Notes: generated by a model from the letters alone, not told the origin. 64,000 bases of DNA from Apodemus sylvaticus (GCF_947179515.1 NC_067478.1:24668266-24732265), one strand, 5' to 3'; shown: positions 31,540 to 42,104, counted from the first letter of the stretch. Made by a program: numbers and translations.

Positions 31540-32465
31540 GGGTGTCTGCGGAGAAGCGGAATTGGGAGGTGCAGTTTTTCCCGAAGGCGGAGAGCTGGGG
31601 TCTGCAGACACCGCAGTGCTTCGCGAGCCAACCCAAGCGCGCCGGCAGCTCAGTAGGAAAGCTGCACAGACAGCCGCACAGGGCGAGGCTGGTGCTACCT
31701 CCCCTCGAGGGGTGGGGCCCGGACCAGGCTAGCACGGTGAGTGGGCGGGGCTGCCTGGGGGCGGGCGTCGGGGGATTGGCCCTAGAGGGTGGGCGGGGCC
31801 GGAGAGGGGAGGAGAGCCCGGGAGGCTCGCGCGCGCACTCGCGCAGGCGCGGGCACGGCGGTGGCGCGCGCGTGCTCCGTCGGGCGGTGCAGCGGCTGCG
31901 ACGGAGCCGGCCATGGTCGTGGGCGGTGGGCGGGTGTCGTGTTGAGTCCCGAAGGCAGCAAGAGGCTGGGAGACGGGTATGCGGGTGCCGGAGCCAGGCG
32001 GGCACGGCTGCGGGAGCTGCTGACGGCGCTGCGGGATCGGAAGCCGGTGGCGGCGCGCGGGGCAGGTGAGCGCGGGAGGCGGCGCGGGCTGCGGCGCTGG
32101 CGACTCGGGCGGGCGCTTCCTGCCCGGCTCGGCCGCGGGCGCGCGGGCTCCGAGGTACGCGGCGCCCAGGCCTCGGGCTGCGGACACCGAGCAGCGGGGG
32201 ACGCCCAGTGGGAGACCACAGCGATTGCGGAACGGCCCAGCCAGTGTCGGTGCGGACGCCCGGCGGCTGCGGACCCTCAGGTGTCTCGGCGCAGCGTTCG
32301 CGGCGCGATTCCTGCCTCTCCGGTTTCGGACCGGTCAGAGTCCCGTGCCGCGGCTAAAGCGTCCCGCGCGGCCTTGGCTGAAATAACCCGGGGAGATGTG
32401 AAGCGGGAACTGGGAATACTCACCTCCGGGGGTTGCGGGAGACCGAGCTAACCTCGCTGTAAGTG
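31540..32465. promoter_or_regulatory. CpG-island promoter, possibly bidirectional
   Basis: CpG is abundant here and scarce in the rest of the window. GC boxes (gggcgggg) lie at about 31,743-31,750 and 31,791-31,798, an inverted CCAAT box at 31,775-31,779, and an NRF1-like palindrome (gcgcaggcgc) at 31,841-31,850. No TATA box is visible, as is usual for island promoters. No transposon occurs inside the island. Splice donors exist on both strands (next entries), so the direction of the main gene is not settled. Confidence 0.88.
31850..32065 (+). other. Candidate first exon of an unidentified plus-strand gene
   Basis: The segment ends at a near-perfect splice donor (GGGGCAG/GTGAGCG, donor GT at 32,066). 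An ATG in fair context (GCCGGCCATGG, 31,912) opens only ten codons before TGA, so it would be an upstream ORF or irrelevant. A different frame is open across the whole exon and encodes an Arg/Ala/Gly-rich stretch with 'RLRELLTALRDRKPVA', but it has no ATG, so the exon may be 5' UTR or use a non-AUG start. The 5' boundary is a guess. Alternative upstream donor: CACG/GTGAGT at 31,737. Confidence 0.45.
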
Positions 32466-32466
32466 C
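32424..32466 (-). other. Candidate minus-strand splice donor (divergent transcript)
   Basis: The plus strand reads 'atactcacctccggg', so the minus strand carries GGAG/GTGAGT with the donor GT at 32,423-32,422. A minus-strand exon ending at 32,424 is therefore possible, giving a divergent or antisense transcript from the island. Its 5' limit is unknown. Confidence 0.3.
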
Positions 32467-32469
32467 TCG

Positions 32470-33115
32470 GGTGACGGGAGCTTTTGGGAGCAGCTCTCTG
32501 CAGCATCCTTGCTGGCTCTAGCTTATTCCTTCGTGGAGGTTGGCATTGGGGGCAAATTTATTTCCGAACCACTCTAGTGTTGCAATTAGCTAGCTCAACT
32601 CGAGTTGCTTAATGAAGGAGCCTGTTATCTTACAGCGGCTAGTGTAGTCTCTTCGTAGAATTCTGTAGTTTCTCTCTTGCAAAGGCTGACTTGGAAACCT
32701 GTCTTAGGTGGAAACCTGTCTTAGGTACGGAGTGAATTAGTGCTATGAATCCTATCAGAATCACAGTTTACACAACGTGGAGGATGGTGGGACATGTTAC
32801 CTGACTTGGTTTGGTATTTAACCCACCTGAAGTGACACTTAAATTGTCATTTGTTACAGAGTATAAACACAGGAAGAGTGTGGAAACATACTCCTTTTTT
32901 TTTCTGCATTGCTACATCCGAAGGGAGTGACAAGTGCTTTTGTAAACATCATTGTGGGCAGTGTTACTTACTGTCTGGTGAAGTCATCATAATTAAATTA
33001 GATGAGTATTTATTTTGAAGTGCTGAATGGATGTTTGGGAATATGAGTCGTAATGAAATCTCCAAGGAGTCTGGGTTTCCAGGAGTTCATTATCACTTGG
33101 GGATTTTGGTACTAC
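32470..33115. other. Unassigned, repeat-poor DNA (putative intron 1 start)
   Basis: No confident repeat or coding frame for 650 bases downstream of the island, apart from a short direct repeat ('ggaaacctgtcttaggt' twice near 32,694-32,727). Confidence 0.5.
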
Positions 33116-33119
33116 TTCC

Positions 33120-33285
33120 GCAAGGTTTTTGTTTGTTTGTTTGTTTTGTTTTGGATTTTTTGAGACCGAACTTTGCGGTGTTAGCCTCCAGGGGTCTGGA
33201 ACTCACTCTGTAGACTAGGCTGGTTTTGATTCATGCCTCTTTCTCCCTTGTGCTTGGATTATAGAACTCGGCATATCCAGAATAG
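33120..33285 (-). repeat. B1 SINE, diverged
   Basis: (TTTG)n then 'tctggaactcactctgtaga' and 'tgtgcttggattatag'. Confidence 0.8.
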
Positions 33286-33299
33286 ATGTTAAAAATTAA

Positions 33300-33452
33300 G
33301 TTAGGGTGGCATCCACTTGTCCCATTGCTGGGGAAGGGCACACAAGTGGTTCCTAGGGGTTTGCTGGTGGACCTGCTAACTTAGCAGAATCGAGGCACCC
33401 TAGGCCAATGAGAGACCTTACCCCCAAAATATAAGATGTGTGGCGTCTGAGG

Positions 33453-33487
<35 letters not shown>
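33300..33487 (+). repeat. tRNA-derived SINE (B3/RSINE type) with (CA)n tail
   Basis: 'taggccaatgagagacctta' and 'gtgtggcgtctgaggaacac' leading into CA (33,453-33,487). Confidence 0.7.
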
Positions 33488-33489
<2 letters not shown>

Positions 33490-33840
33490 GTTTTTAAAAA
33501 AGAAAGCAGAAAGCAGAACTGTGTAGAAAGTCTATAATGTGTCAAAGATCTGATTGCCCAAGTTTTGGAAGGCAAAAATCTGAAATGGTAAAATTGAAAT
33601 TGTATTCACTAAAGCCAAAAGGATTTAAGAAACATCTTTGGTTTACCCTTGTGATTCACACATGGACTAGGACATTCCACCTTCGGGGTGTTTTTACAAA
33701 GTGGAAAAATCAGGTTGGTTTTCTTGTGCCAAAGATCATTGGCCTGACAAGTTGGATGTTGATTTATCTTAATTTTTTTGAACCTAGAGCTTTTGATATT
33801 AGGCAAGTGATTTACTTCAGAGCTTACATGTCCCCAGCCT
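33490..33840. other. Unassigned non-coding DNA
   Basis: A 104-codon plus-strand frame crosses this stretch but resembles no protein I know and has no supporting signals. Confidence 0.4.
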
Positions 33841-33844
33841 TGTT

Positions 33845-34080
33845 GTATTAAAAAACAAAACCCAAAACACCCAAAACAGAATATTGCTCAGTCCTCCGGC
33901 TGGCCTGTGACTTGCTGTGTAGTTCCCGCTTCTGTCTCTAGACAGTTCTGCTTCTCCCTCCCTTGTGCTGGCATTCACCCTACACCTGTAAACCACGAAA
34001 GCCTAGTTTTATGCTGAGCTGGGGAATCGAACTCGGCTTCCTGAATGCTAGTTAAGCACTTCAGTCCTATCTGGGCCACG
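33845..34080 (-). repeat. Diverged B1-like and ID-like SINEs
   Basis: 33,880-33,995 has 'cctccggctggcctgtgact'; 34,005-34,078 has 'gggaatcgaactcggcttcc' and 'tagttaagcacttcagtcct'. Confidence 0.6.
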
Positions 34081-34130
34081 TCCTGTCTCTGCCTGGGCCT
34101 CACTTCCACCGGTGTGTGAGGATTGAGCTC

Positions 34131-34520
34131 AGGTCTTCACACACAGTAAGATGCCCATAACCAATGTCCCCAGCCCTGATTTAACCCAGGTCTTCACACA
34201 CAGTAAGATGCCCATAACCAATGTCTCCAGCCCTGATTTAACCCAGGTCTTCACACACAGTAAGAGGCCCATAACCAATGTCCCCAGCCCTGATTTAACC
34301 CAGGTCTTCACACACAGTAAGATGCTCATAGCTAATGTCCCCAGCCCTGATTTAACCCAGGTCTTCACACACAGTAAGATGCTCATAGCTAATGTCCCCA
34401 GCCCTGATTTAACCCAGGTCTTCACACACAGTAAGATGCTCATAGCTAATGTCTCCAGCCCTGATTTAACCCAGGTCTTCACACACAGTAAGATGCTCAT
34501 AGCTAATATCCCCAACCCTG
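34131..34520. repeat. 57-bp minisatellite, about 6.8 copies
   Basis: Copies begin at 34,131, 34,188, 34,245, 34,302, 34,359, 34,416 and 34,473 with 'aggtcttcacacacagtaag'. The period is exactly 57, which is 19 codons, so repetitive frames stay open on both strands ('PSPDLTQVFTHSK' per unit on plus). The unit resembles part of an antisense ID/B4-type SINE (caggtcttcacacatgctagg ... ccccagccc), which suggests expansion of a SINE fragment. Copies 1-3 and 4-7 differ by shared changes, showing how the array grew. Confidence 0.97.
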
Positions 34521-34639
34521 TTTTCCTGCTCTGGTTTTTATTTTTTTGCAGGTGGATCAATCCCTAATCAACTTGTTTTGTGAATGTCAGCAAATTATAT
34601 GGAAAGCAACAGTGAGAATCCTGTAGCCTAGATGATATT

Positions 34640-34765
34640 TTTTACCCCTCCCAAGACCGGGTTTCTCTGTGTAGCCCTGGCTGTGCTGTAACTGGCCCTG
34701 TAGGTGGCCTTGAACTCACTGCCTCCTGGAGTGCTGGTATTAAAGACTGTCCCAACACAGCCCAG
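34640..34765 (-). repeat. B1 SINE, diverged
   Basis: 'accgggtttctctgtgtagc' to 'gtgctggtattaaagac', with internal deletions. Confidence 0.85.
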
Positions 34766-34769
34766 TTGT

Positions 34770-35220
34770 CTGCTTTGTAGGTTGTTGCTCCTGCTACCCA
34801 CAGTGAAAAGGCTGAGGGTCAGAAGTGACATCTTGGTTTGGCTCTAGACTTTGACCTAAGTCAGAGTCAAAAGAGCTGCCATTGCAGGGATTCTGCCCAG
34901 TCTTTCTGAACCTCAGATTTTTAAATGCTAGACATTAGATAAATATGTGGCAGATAGGGAGAGGTGGTTTTGGTGGAGACTGTATGACAGGAGACTCATA
35001 TGATGGCCAGGAACTTTCCAAGCTTTCTTCCCTCTTTGTTTTCAGCCTCACACCTTGTATTGAAAACATCCCAGATCCCCAGGGCCTCCTGGCAGTCCCT
35101 CCCTCTTCATTTCTTTACCTGTGCTCCTCCTGAATGACGCCATTCTCTTCCCTCTAAATATTATCACATGTTGTTGACTCAGATTTTTATCACCAGTCCT
35201 GAGCTTTAAGCTTCAGCTAC
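34770..35220. other. Unassigned non-coding DNA
   Basis: No feature supported. Confidence 0.4.
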
Positions 35221-35224
35221 ATCT

Positions 35225-35835
35225 AGACCTATACATTTTGTTTTTAATTTTTTTGGGGGGGAGGGGATCTGGATAGGATGGAGGTTTTGTGGTTCTGGAG
35301 ATGGAATCCAGCTCCACGGCCTTGCCAGGCAAGTGTTCCAATGTTGAGCTACCTTCTGGCCCCTGGCCCTGTTTCTAGGCATCCTTTTTATTTTATTTTA
35401 TTTTTAATTTTTTTATTTTTAAAGTTTAATTTATGGCTATGAGTGTTTAGCCTACTCATCTATGTTTGTGAATCATGTGAATGTCAGGCTGTCAGTGGAA
35501 GCCAGAAAAGGGCATTGGATGGATCCTCTGGATCTGGATTTGCAGATGGTAAATTTTAGAGGTAAATTTGAAAGGGTTAAAGAACTGGTTATGTGTAGAG
35601 TAGAGGGAACGGTGAATGAAGAGATGATTTATGAACGCTACCTATGATCATGACACTTGGGGGGCTGGGTCCAGAGAATCTTCCAGAGCCAGCCTGGGTG
35701 GTCCATGAGCTCTCTAGGCTATCGTGACCACAGACAGAGATAGACACTGTCTGAAAAGACCAGAAACTGGACCCAGGTTCTCTGCATCACCAATGGGTCC
35801 TCTTGGCAGACAGCCATCCCTTCAGTCCCATTTGT
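35225..35835. repeat. Diverged ID-like, B3-like and B4-like SINE remnants
   Basis: ID-like minus near 35,265-35,375; B3-like minus at 35,405-35,555 ('ggaagccagaaaagggca'); B4-like plus at 35,640-35,760; a tRNA-SINE head piece at 35,770-35,835. Confidence 0.5.
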
Positions 35836-35908
35836 AGGCATTTTAAATGTAATATGGTCAGGACTGGGCATGAATTTAGTGGATAGCATGCTTGCAGGAA
35901 TTGAGTTT

Positions 35909-35912
<4 letters not shown>

Positions 35913-35953
<41 letters not shown>

Positions 35954-35970
35954 GTGTGTGTATACGTGAG
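35913..35970. repeat. (TG)n microsatellite
   Basis: TG run with TATG interruptions. Confidence 0.95.
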
Positions 35971-36034
35971 TGCACATAATATTAAAATAGAGAGCTCCTA
36001 ATTCTACTCCCTAACCTCTTTTTTTTTTTTAATT

Positions 36035-36890
36035 GCTTTGAGACAAGCCTCCTGGAGCCCAAGTTGGCTTCAAACCCCTGATCCCTCTGTGCCCCAAGTG
36101 CTGGCACTACAAACGTATATTTCCAGGCCCAGCAACCTGTTCCTTTTATGAGTCTTCCTCACCCCACTTCCTATCCTTGAGTGAAAACTCCGTGGCGATG
36201 CATTTTGCTTTGGTTTTTTACACAGTGTCTCTTCTGCTGTGGGACTCACTGTGTATCCAGGCTGGCCTTGAATTCTTGGTGATGTTCCTGCCTGGGTCTT
36301 CCAAGAGTTGTGATGACAGGAGTACATCTGCAAGTCCCCTCTTTGCCCCACTGTCCCTTCTACCTACACACCCAGCTCTTTAAGCCTTTCAAATTCACTT
36401 CTAAGCTATAGCAAGATCAAATTTTCTCCACATACCTTCTTGCCAGCATCTTTGTTCCTCCTCGATTGTAATTTCTCATTTCTCCTTCTCTCCTGCCCCT
36501 CTTCAGCCCTTTCCTCCCTTGCCTTCTATCATATCTTTCTGCTTCAGTGTCTGGTTGTATAGTCCAGGCGGCCCTGAGATTTGTGATTTCCTTGAGTACA
36601 CCTTCCCTGGTTGGGATTGCATGTGTGCGCTCCACAGCAATCTCTGCCATCCTGCTGTGCCCGTGGCTTCTCGTTAACAGAAGAAGATCCAACTTTATTT
36701 TCATATCCTCTGATTGCTTTGCCTACTCTGTTGTCTGTGTCTCTTTCTTTTGAGACAGGGTTTCACTGTGTTGCTCTGGCTGGCCTGGACTTGCTATGTA
36801 GACCAGGCTGTCTTCAAGCTCACAGAGATCCACCTCCCTCTCTGACAATGGTGTTTTGGGATCAAAGATGTGAGAACCTTGGATTATATG
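36035..36890 (-). repeat. Several diverged antisense B1/B4 SINEs
   Basis: Units at about 36,035-36,135, 36,205-36,345, 36,540-36,660 and a clearer B1 at 36,740-36,875 ('ttgagacagggtttcactgt'). A TG-rich stretch follows to 36,970. Confidence 0.65.
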
Positions 36891-37194
36891 CATGTATATG
36901 TGTGCCAGAAAATGTGTGCGTGTGTGCATGTGTGCGCGCACTCGTGGAAATGTGCATGTGTATCTGTGGCAGTAGTGTGTATAATCTTTTTAATCATTTG
37001 TTTCAGCTACCACATATTACTTTATTTGGGGGAAAATGCCTATCATCTGGTTTCTACTGACTATTTCTTGAGAGTGTAGTCATGTTGTATAAAGAGACAA
37101 ATCATGCAGGATTTCTCCCTGGATCTTCCTGAAATGTCAATCCTGGAAATTGTACAGCAGGTTGGTTAGCAAAGAAGGGTCATAGAAAAATCAG

Positions 37195-37315
37195 AAGTGG
37201 CCTAGGCCTGCAATCCCAGCACCCAGGAGGCTGAAGCAGAGGGGTTGCCATGAGTCAGAGGCTAGCCTGGGCTACTACAGTACCTGACTTTGTCTCAGAA
37301 AACGAAAAGCAAAAT
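37195..37315 (+). repeat. B4/B1-type SINE
   Basis: 'ggcctgcaatcccagcaccc', 'aggaggctgaagcagagg', 'ctagcctgggctac'. Confidence 0.75.
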
Positions 37316-37348
37316 TTGATGTCTGTAAGTCGATTGTCACAGTAGAAA

Positions 37349-37350
<2 letters not shown>

Positions 37351-37390
<40 letters not shown>
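37351..37390. repeat. (TG)n microsatellite
   Basis: About 20 uninterrupted TG units. Confidence 0.98.
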
Positions 37391-37394
37391 GGAA

Positions 37395-37775
37395 TGTAAA
37401 GTCTTAGAAGCAGAATAGTCAGCAAACATGAAGTGCAAGGGGAGAAAGACTCTTAGATTCCCCTCTTCCCGTCCCCTGCATTTCCTGGTTGGTCTGGGCT
37501 GGCTCTCTAAGGAGATCATGTGCTCCTGAACAGTCCAAAACGTCCCTGTGCACCCTGTGCCCCGTGAGAGGCAGCCTTCAGTGAGAGGAGTCTTCTCTTT
37601 TGTTGCCATCAAGGTCTGCCTGTCCTGGTCTTGGCTCCACTCTGGCTTTTGGGAAAGGCTCTAACTAGTGGATTTGTTTTTGCACATATTCCACGATTGT
37701 CTCTAGGGTAAATAATTGACTCAAAAGGTTTTAGTCAGTGAAGGAAAGTCAAGGATTAGATGCATGGTTGGGATT
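37395..37775. other. Unassigned non-coding DNA
   Basis: No feature supported. Confidence 0.35.
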
Positions 37776-37779
37776 AGAT

Positions 37780-38095
37780 GGCCTGTCTCTGCAGCCCTCG
37801 CTGTCCTGGAGCTCCATAGGTGCTCATAGGTAGTCAGACCAGGCTAGCCTCAAACTCAGAATAGGGAGATCTGCCTACCTCTGCCTCAAAGTGCTGGGAT
37901 AAAAGGTGTGCCCACCCACTCTTGGGCGACTAAGGAGCTTTATTTATTTTATTTTTTTCCGAAACAGGGTTTCTCTGTGTAGCCCTGGCTGTCCTGGTTC
38001 ACGCTGTAGACCAGGCTGGCCTTGAACTCAGAAATCTGCCTGCCTCTGCCTCCCAAGTGCTGAGATGACAGGCGTGCGCCACCAATGCCCGGCTA
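37780..38095 (-). repeat. Two antisense B1 SINEs
   Basis: A diverged B1 with an insertion ('tcataggtagtcagacc') at 37,780-37,915, and a near-consensus B1 at 37,955-38,095. Confidence 0.9.
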
Positions 38096-38102
38096 ATTTT
38101 TT

Positions 38103-38290
38103 TTTTTTAGATATACTCTTCATTTACATTTCAAATGTTGTCCCTTTCCTGCCCCCCCCCAAAGTCTCATAACCCATCTCTCCTCCCCCTGTTCCCCAAT
38201 CAACCCTCTGCTTCCCTGTTCCAGCATCCCATCCCCCCCCCCCCACCTGCGGCGTTGAGCTTTTCCAGGACCAAGGAAGGGCAGCTGTTC
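38103..38290 (-). mobile_element. L1 3' UTR fragment, antisense
   Basis: 'catttacatttcaaatgttg', 'ccccaatcaaccctctgctt' and 'gagcttttccaggaccaagg' follow the antisense mouse L1 3' end. C-runs expanded at 38,150-38,160 and about 38,235-38,247. Confidence 0.8.
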
Positions 38291-38294
38291 CATT

Positions 38295-39435
38295 TCTTAC
38301 TTGATTCTAGCCTAATATGCTTAATTTAGTGTTCTATTACTTCTTCAGAAAATATATAAATCCTTGATTGGTTTTTCTGGGGACTTGGGGAGAGAAGGGC
38401 AGGGTCTCTAGCCTAGGCCAGCCTGGAACTCATAGCTGTACAATGTTAGGATCAGTATGTGGCCTATAAAATAGCTCTTATAATATTGAGCAGATAACCT
38501 GAAGTTTGGGTCCTTAACCAGGAAAAATATACTGCTGAAATCTAACAGTCCTTTTTCTTGTGGTGTCGTCATAATCCAGGTTTTCAGGTTCCAGTTGCCC
38601 TGTGGCTTGGATTGTCTAGTGCGAAGGCCACCGGGGAGACCACCAGGCAAGTGATCATTTGCCATAGACAGGAATGTGATCCTGATTATCCGAGCCTGAA
38701 CTAGAGGATTAAGTAGATTAAAAGAAATCAGGCAGTAATCCAGAAGCTTTATTTTAAACTACAGTTTACCCACATTCCTGACCATACTTTGTCCCTGGGC
38801 AGCTCTCATAACTAAGAATACTTTCTAACTGTATTCTCTTCACAAACTGTACTTTTCCTGTTGTTTGAAGTAATGGCAGTTGTGAAGTGGGGAAAAGATG
38901 GAAGACATTCAAGTAGTTAGATGACCAACCTGCATTGCCCACATAATTTGGTGCTGACTGTGGTGGACCACAGTGATCCTTAGGCTGAAGACCAGAATTC
39001 CATGAATTCCTTACCTGCTGAGGCACTTAGAGGCATTTTCTGTGGCTGTCAGCAAGAGGTCAAAAGTCCATTTGGATACCTTTTTATATCATTAGTTTAA
39101 ACAATTGAGATTTTCAGATCTGAACAACTGACCTTTAAGATGATCTGAATTATAAATGTAATCAAAGTTGGAGTTTGCTTTATTTAAAATAATCTGTGGC
39201 AGTTTTCATAGAAATTAAATACCCTGAAGGCCTGCCTGCCACCTGAAGTAGGAGAGATACTCCCACACCTCAGGCAAGGTGTTAGGCTGGAGTTCAAGTT
39301 GGCCTGACTTGTGATCCTCTTGCCTTAGCTTCTGGTTGAGAGATGTTGTTTTTAAGGCTAGATCACCACTACGTCACACAGATTTCATATAATAGCTCAA
39401 TAATTTCCATCAATTAGTTGACATAGGTTTAAAGT
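38295..39435. other. Unassigned, repeat-poor DNA
   Basis: About 1.1 kb with almost no SINE (a short B1 remnant near 38,395-38,440 and a B4-like piece near 39,240-39,340). No coding frame. Confidence 0.45.
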
Positions 39436-39439
39436 TACT

Positions 39440-40140
39440 GGTTTTGCAGTGTTGGGAATGGAATCCAGGGCTTTCTGTGTGCTGGGCGAGGCCTTAAACA
39501 TCAAGCCACACCCTCACTTCCACATTATTCTTGGTTTTTTTTTTGTAGTGGGGCCTTATGGTTTAGCTAAGGTTGTTCCAGAGTCAGGACAACCTTCTCC
39601 CCTTCCTGGGTACCTCCACACCCAGTCCGTTAACTCATGCCGAATGACTTCACCTTTATTCTAGTATTTTATTTTGTGTTATTGAGTGTGAACCCAAGCC
39701 TCATGCACACTGACCACTAGACACACCTCGGCCCTCTCTCCGTCCGTGTCTTGAGGAACTTGTGAGTGGAAGGTTCTCAGGCTGCCTCTGTGGTGATGAG
39801 TCACTAATCAGGCTTGACACTTGCTGTGTTTGGGGCAGAGTGAGGTGGTGGTGGTGTGGTGGTGCTTGGAGACAGTCTTGCTATGTAGACCTGACAGACC
39901 TCGCTGCTACTCTTGCCTAGTTTGAGTACTGGGGATTGAACCCAGGGCCTCGTGAGGGCTAGGCAAGCATCCTACCAAGTGAGTCATTGGCTCGTATTTT
40001 GCTTTAGTTTTAGAGACAACATCTCACATAGTTTAGGCTGACCTCTAACTGCTGCTGAGCCTACAGTCAAGCCCCTGCTCCCCTGCCTCTACCTCCCTTG
40101 GCTGGCATTACTGATGCTTCCTACTGTGCCTAGCACCAGC
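39440..40140 (-). repeat. Diverged ID-like and B1-like SINEs with unassigned DNA
   Basis: ID-like heads at 39,450-39,515 and 39,925-39,990 ('gggattgaacccagggcct', 'ggcaagcatcctaccaagtg'), and a diverged B1-type at 40,005-40,140. Confidence 0.6.
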
Positions 40141-40214
40141 TTCCTCTTATGACCTCTACCTCTTTAAGCTGTGCATATAGCGTGTTAGAAAAAACTCCCA
40201 AGTGTCTCCTACTG

Positions 40215-40822
40215 TGGGGGACTAGGCAGACTAACAACAAATGCTTATTGGATGCTTATTTACATGTCAGGCCATGATAAGTGCTTTCTGTAGTTTTTGT
40301 AACAACTCTCTAGTGAAGGTACTAGTGACATCACCACCAAGGAAACTGGAATTTCAGGTTACATGTCAAATGGAGCAAAGTTTTTGAGTATTAGAGTCAC
40401 GTGTAAGAAAAAATACTGCTTTATGTGTGTGGATCTTTTTTATTATTTATTTTTATTTCATTTGCACTGGTGTTTTGCCTGCATGTATGTCTGTATGTAG
40501 GATCCTCTGAAATTGGAGTTACATTGAGACAGTGTTCTTAATTGCTGAGCTATCTCTCCAGCTCTGAGAGTCAAATTAAAAAGTATGTATTGAAGTATGC
40601 AAAGTGTTTTTCCTGCATCTTTGTCTGTATCACGTGTGCCTATTGCCTATGGAGCCAGAAGAGTGTTCAGGTGTTATAGGTTGGGAGCGGCCATATGGGT
40701 GTTGGGAATTGATCCTGAGTTCTCTGGAAGAGGAGCCAGTGCTCTTAATCTCTGAGCCATCTATCTAGCCGCATGAGAATCAGGTCTTTAACTCTAGGTC
40801 TGTCTGATTTTCTGCTCTCCTT
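40215..40822 (-). repeat. MIR element split by two younger SINEs
   Basis: 40,215-40,392 follows the antisense MIR order (tgcttattt ... gtcaggcca ... aagtgcttt ... aacaactct ... aaggtac ... gaaactg). The expected continuation ('caggtctttaactctaggtc', 'tgtctga') appears at about 40,783-40,815. Minus-strand B3-type SINEs at 40,440-40,570 and 40,590-40,772 sit between. Confidence 0.6.
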
Positions 40823-40829
40823 CCCTGAG

Positions 40830-40985
40830 TAGCTGCATATGTAGCCCAGGCTGGCCTGCTCTTCCTCCCACACCAAGCCATTGCCATCCTCCTCCTCCTC
40901 ATCACCACAGCTGTGCTTGTTTTGAACCTAGGGCTTCATGCATGTTAGGAAACACGCTACCACTGAGTTACAGCCTCGGGTCTTT
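40830..40985 (-). repeat. Diverged B1-like and ID-like pieces
   Basis: 'gtagcccaggctggcctgct', then 'gaacctagggcttcatgcat' and 'gctaccactgagttacagcc'. Confidence 0.6.
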
Positions 40986-41011
40986 TTGTTTTTTTAATTT
41001 TTTTATTTTTT

Positions 41012-41155
41012 TAACTTTTCGAGACAGGGTTTCTCTGTGAATCCCTGGCTGTCCTGGAACTCACTCTGTAGACCAGGCTGGCCCAGAACTCAGAAATCCA
41101 CCTGACTCTGCTTCCCAAGTGCTAGGATTAAAGGCGTGCACCACCACCACCCAGC
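41012..41155 (-). repeat. B1 SINE, young-looking
   Basis: Near-consensus from 'ttttcgagacagggtttctc' to 'ccaccaccacccagct'. Confidence 0.95.
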
Positions 41156-41194
41156 TCAGCCTCAGGTCTTAAATATGATTACTTTTGTTCTGTG

Positions 41195-41650
41195 TTTTGA
41201 AAGTCAACATCACACTGTAGCATAGGCTGTCCTGAAACTTGGGGTAATCCTCTAAACTTAGTCTCCTAAGTGGTGGCATTACAGGTGTAAGGCACCGTAT
41301 CAGTTTTTGTTTGTTCATTTAGTATTTTTTGTTTTGTTTTCTTTTGATACAAAGGATTTTATTATGTGGCCCTGACTATTCTGGAACTCTCTACTACATA
41401 GGCCCGGGTGGTTTCGGACTCTCAGAGACCTGCCTCCAGAGTCTGAGGTTGAAAGGCGTGCACCACCACACCCTGGTCATTTATTTATTTATTGTGGTAT
41501 TTTTTTCTGGTAACCATTGTAGCAGCTCTATACTTCTTGGTCTGTTTTCAAGTATATTTACTCCAGCTTACTTCTGCGTAGGTCCTACAGGCCCAGGGTT
41601 TTGTGCATGGGAGGTAAGTGCTCTGCCACTGAGCTAGTCCTTCCCCCCCA
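41195..41650 (-). repeat. Diverged B1 SINEs and an ID-like unit
   Basis: Units at about 41,200-41,300, 41,345-41,480 ('gaaaggcgtgcaccaccaca') and an ID-like head at 41,570-41,640. Confidence 0.7.
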
Positions 41651-41704
41651 CCTCCACCCCCACCCCCCCATTTAAAAATAATTAACTTATTTTTAAAGGC
41701 AGTT

Positions 41705-41825
41705 TAATGATCCGGGTGTGGTAGCTTATACCTGTGGTTCCAGCTATGGCTTCCTCCTGGGTTCCAGGCCAGTCAGAGCTACATACATAGTGAGACCCCG
41801 CTATCGCCACCCTCTGCAAATAAAA
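41705..41825 (+). repeat. B4-type SINE
   Basis: 'ccgggtgtggtagcttatac' to 'catagtgagaccccgc'. Confidence 0.7.
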
Positions 41826-41829
41826 ACCT

Positions 41830-42100
41830 CCTAATCTTAAATGTAGCATGTTAGCATAGTTAAATATGTGTGCAGATCAATGGAAGGGTCTTGGGTCAGA
41901 AGGCCTTGAGAAGTTGTTGTTTTCTCATTTGGCTTTGTTGTTTTTGTCTTGCTGACTTGCTTGATTTTCCTGAGCTTAATCTTAAAAGTTCTGGGCTTAG
42001 AAGAAGTAAACAGATTTGTTGTTGAAGAGATGAACCAATGAAATACAATAGACAGGCCCTGAAGTGTAATTGATAAACTATTTACTTTAAAAGGTGAATA
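41830..42100. other. Unassigned non-coding DNA
   Basis: No feature supported. Confidence 0.35.
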
Positions 42101-42104
42101 GAGC

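Noticed and set aside
31424..32451. Several 100-220 codon frames on both strands of the CpG island
   Set aside because: High GC content makes stops rare, so overlapping frames on both strands are expected. The longest plus-strand one starts at GTG and runs past a strong splice donor.
34129..34567. Two long frames (138 and 143 codons) with 19-residue repeats
   Set aside because: The 57-bp tandem repeat has a period divisible by three, so frames stay open on both strands at once; there is no gene structure.
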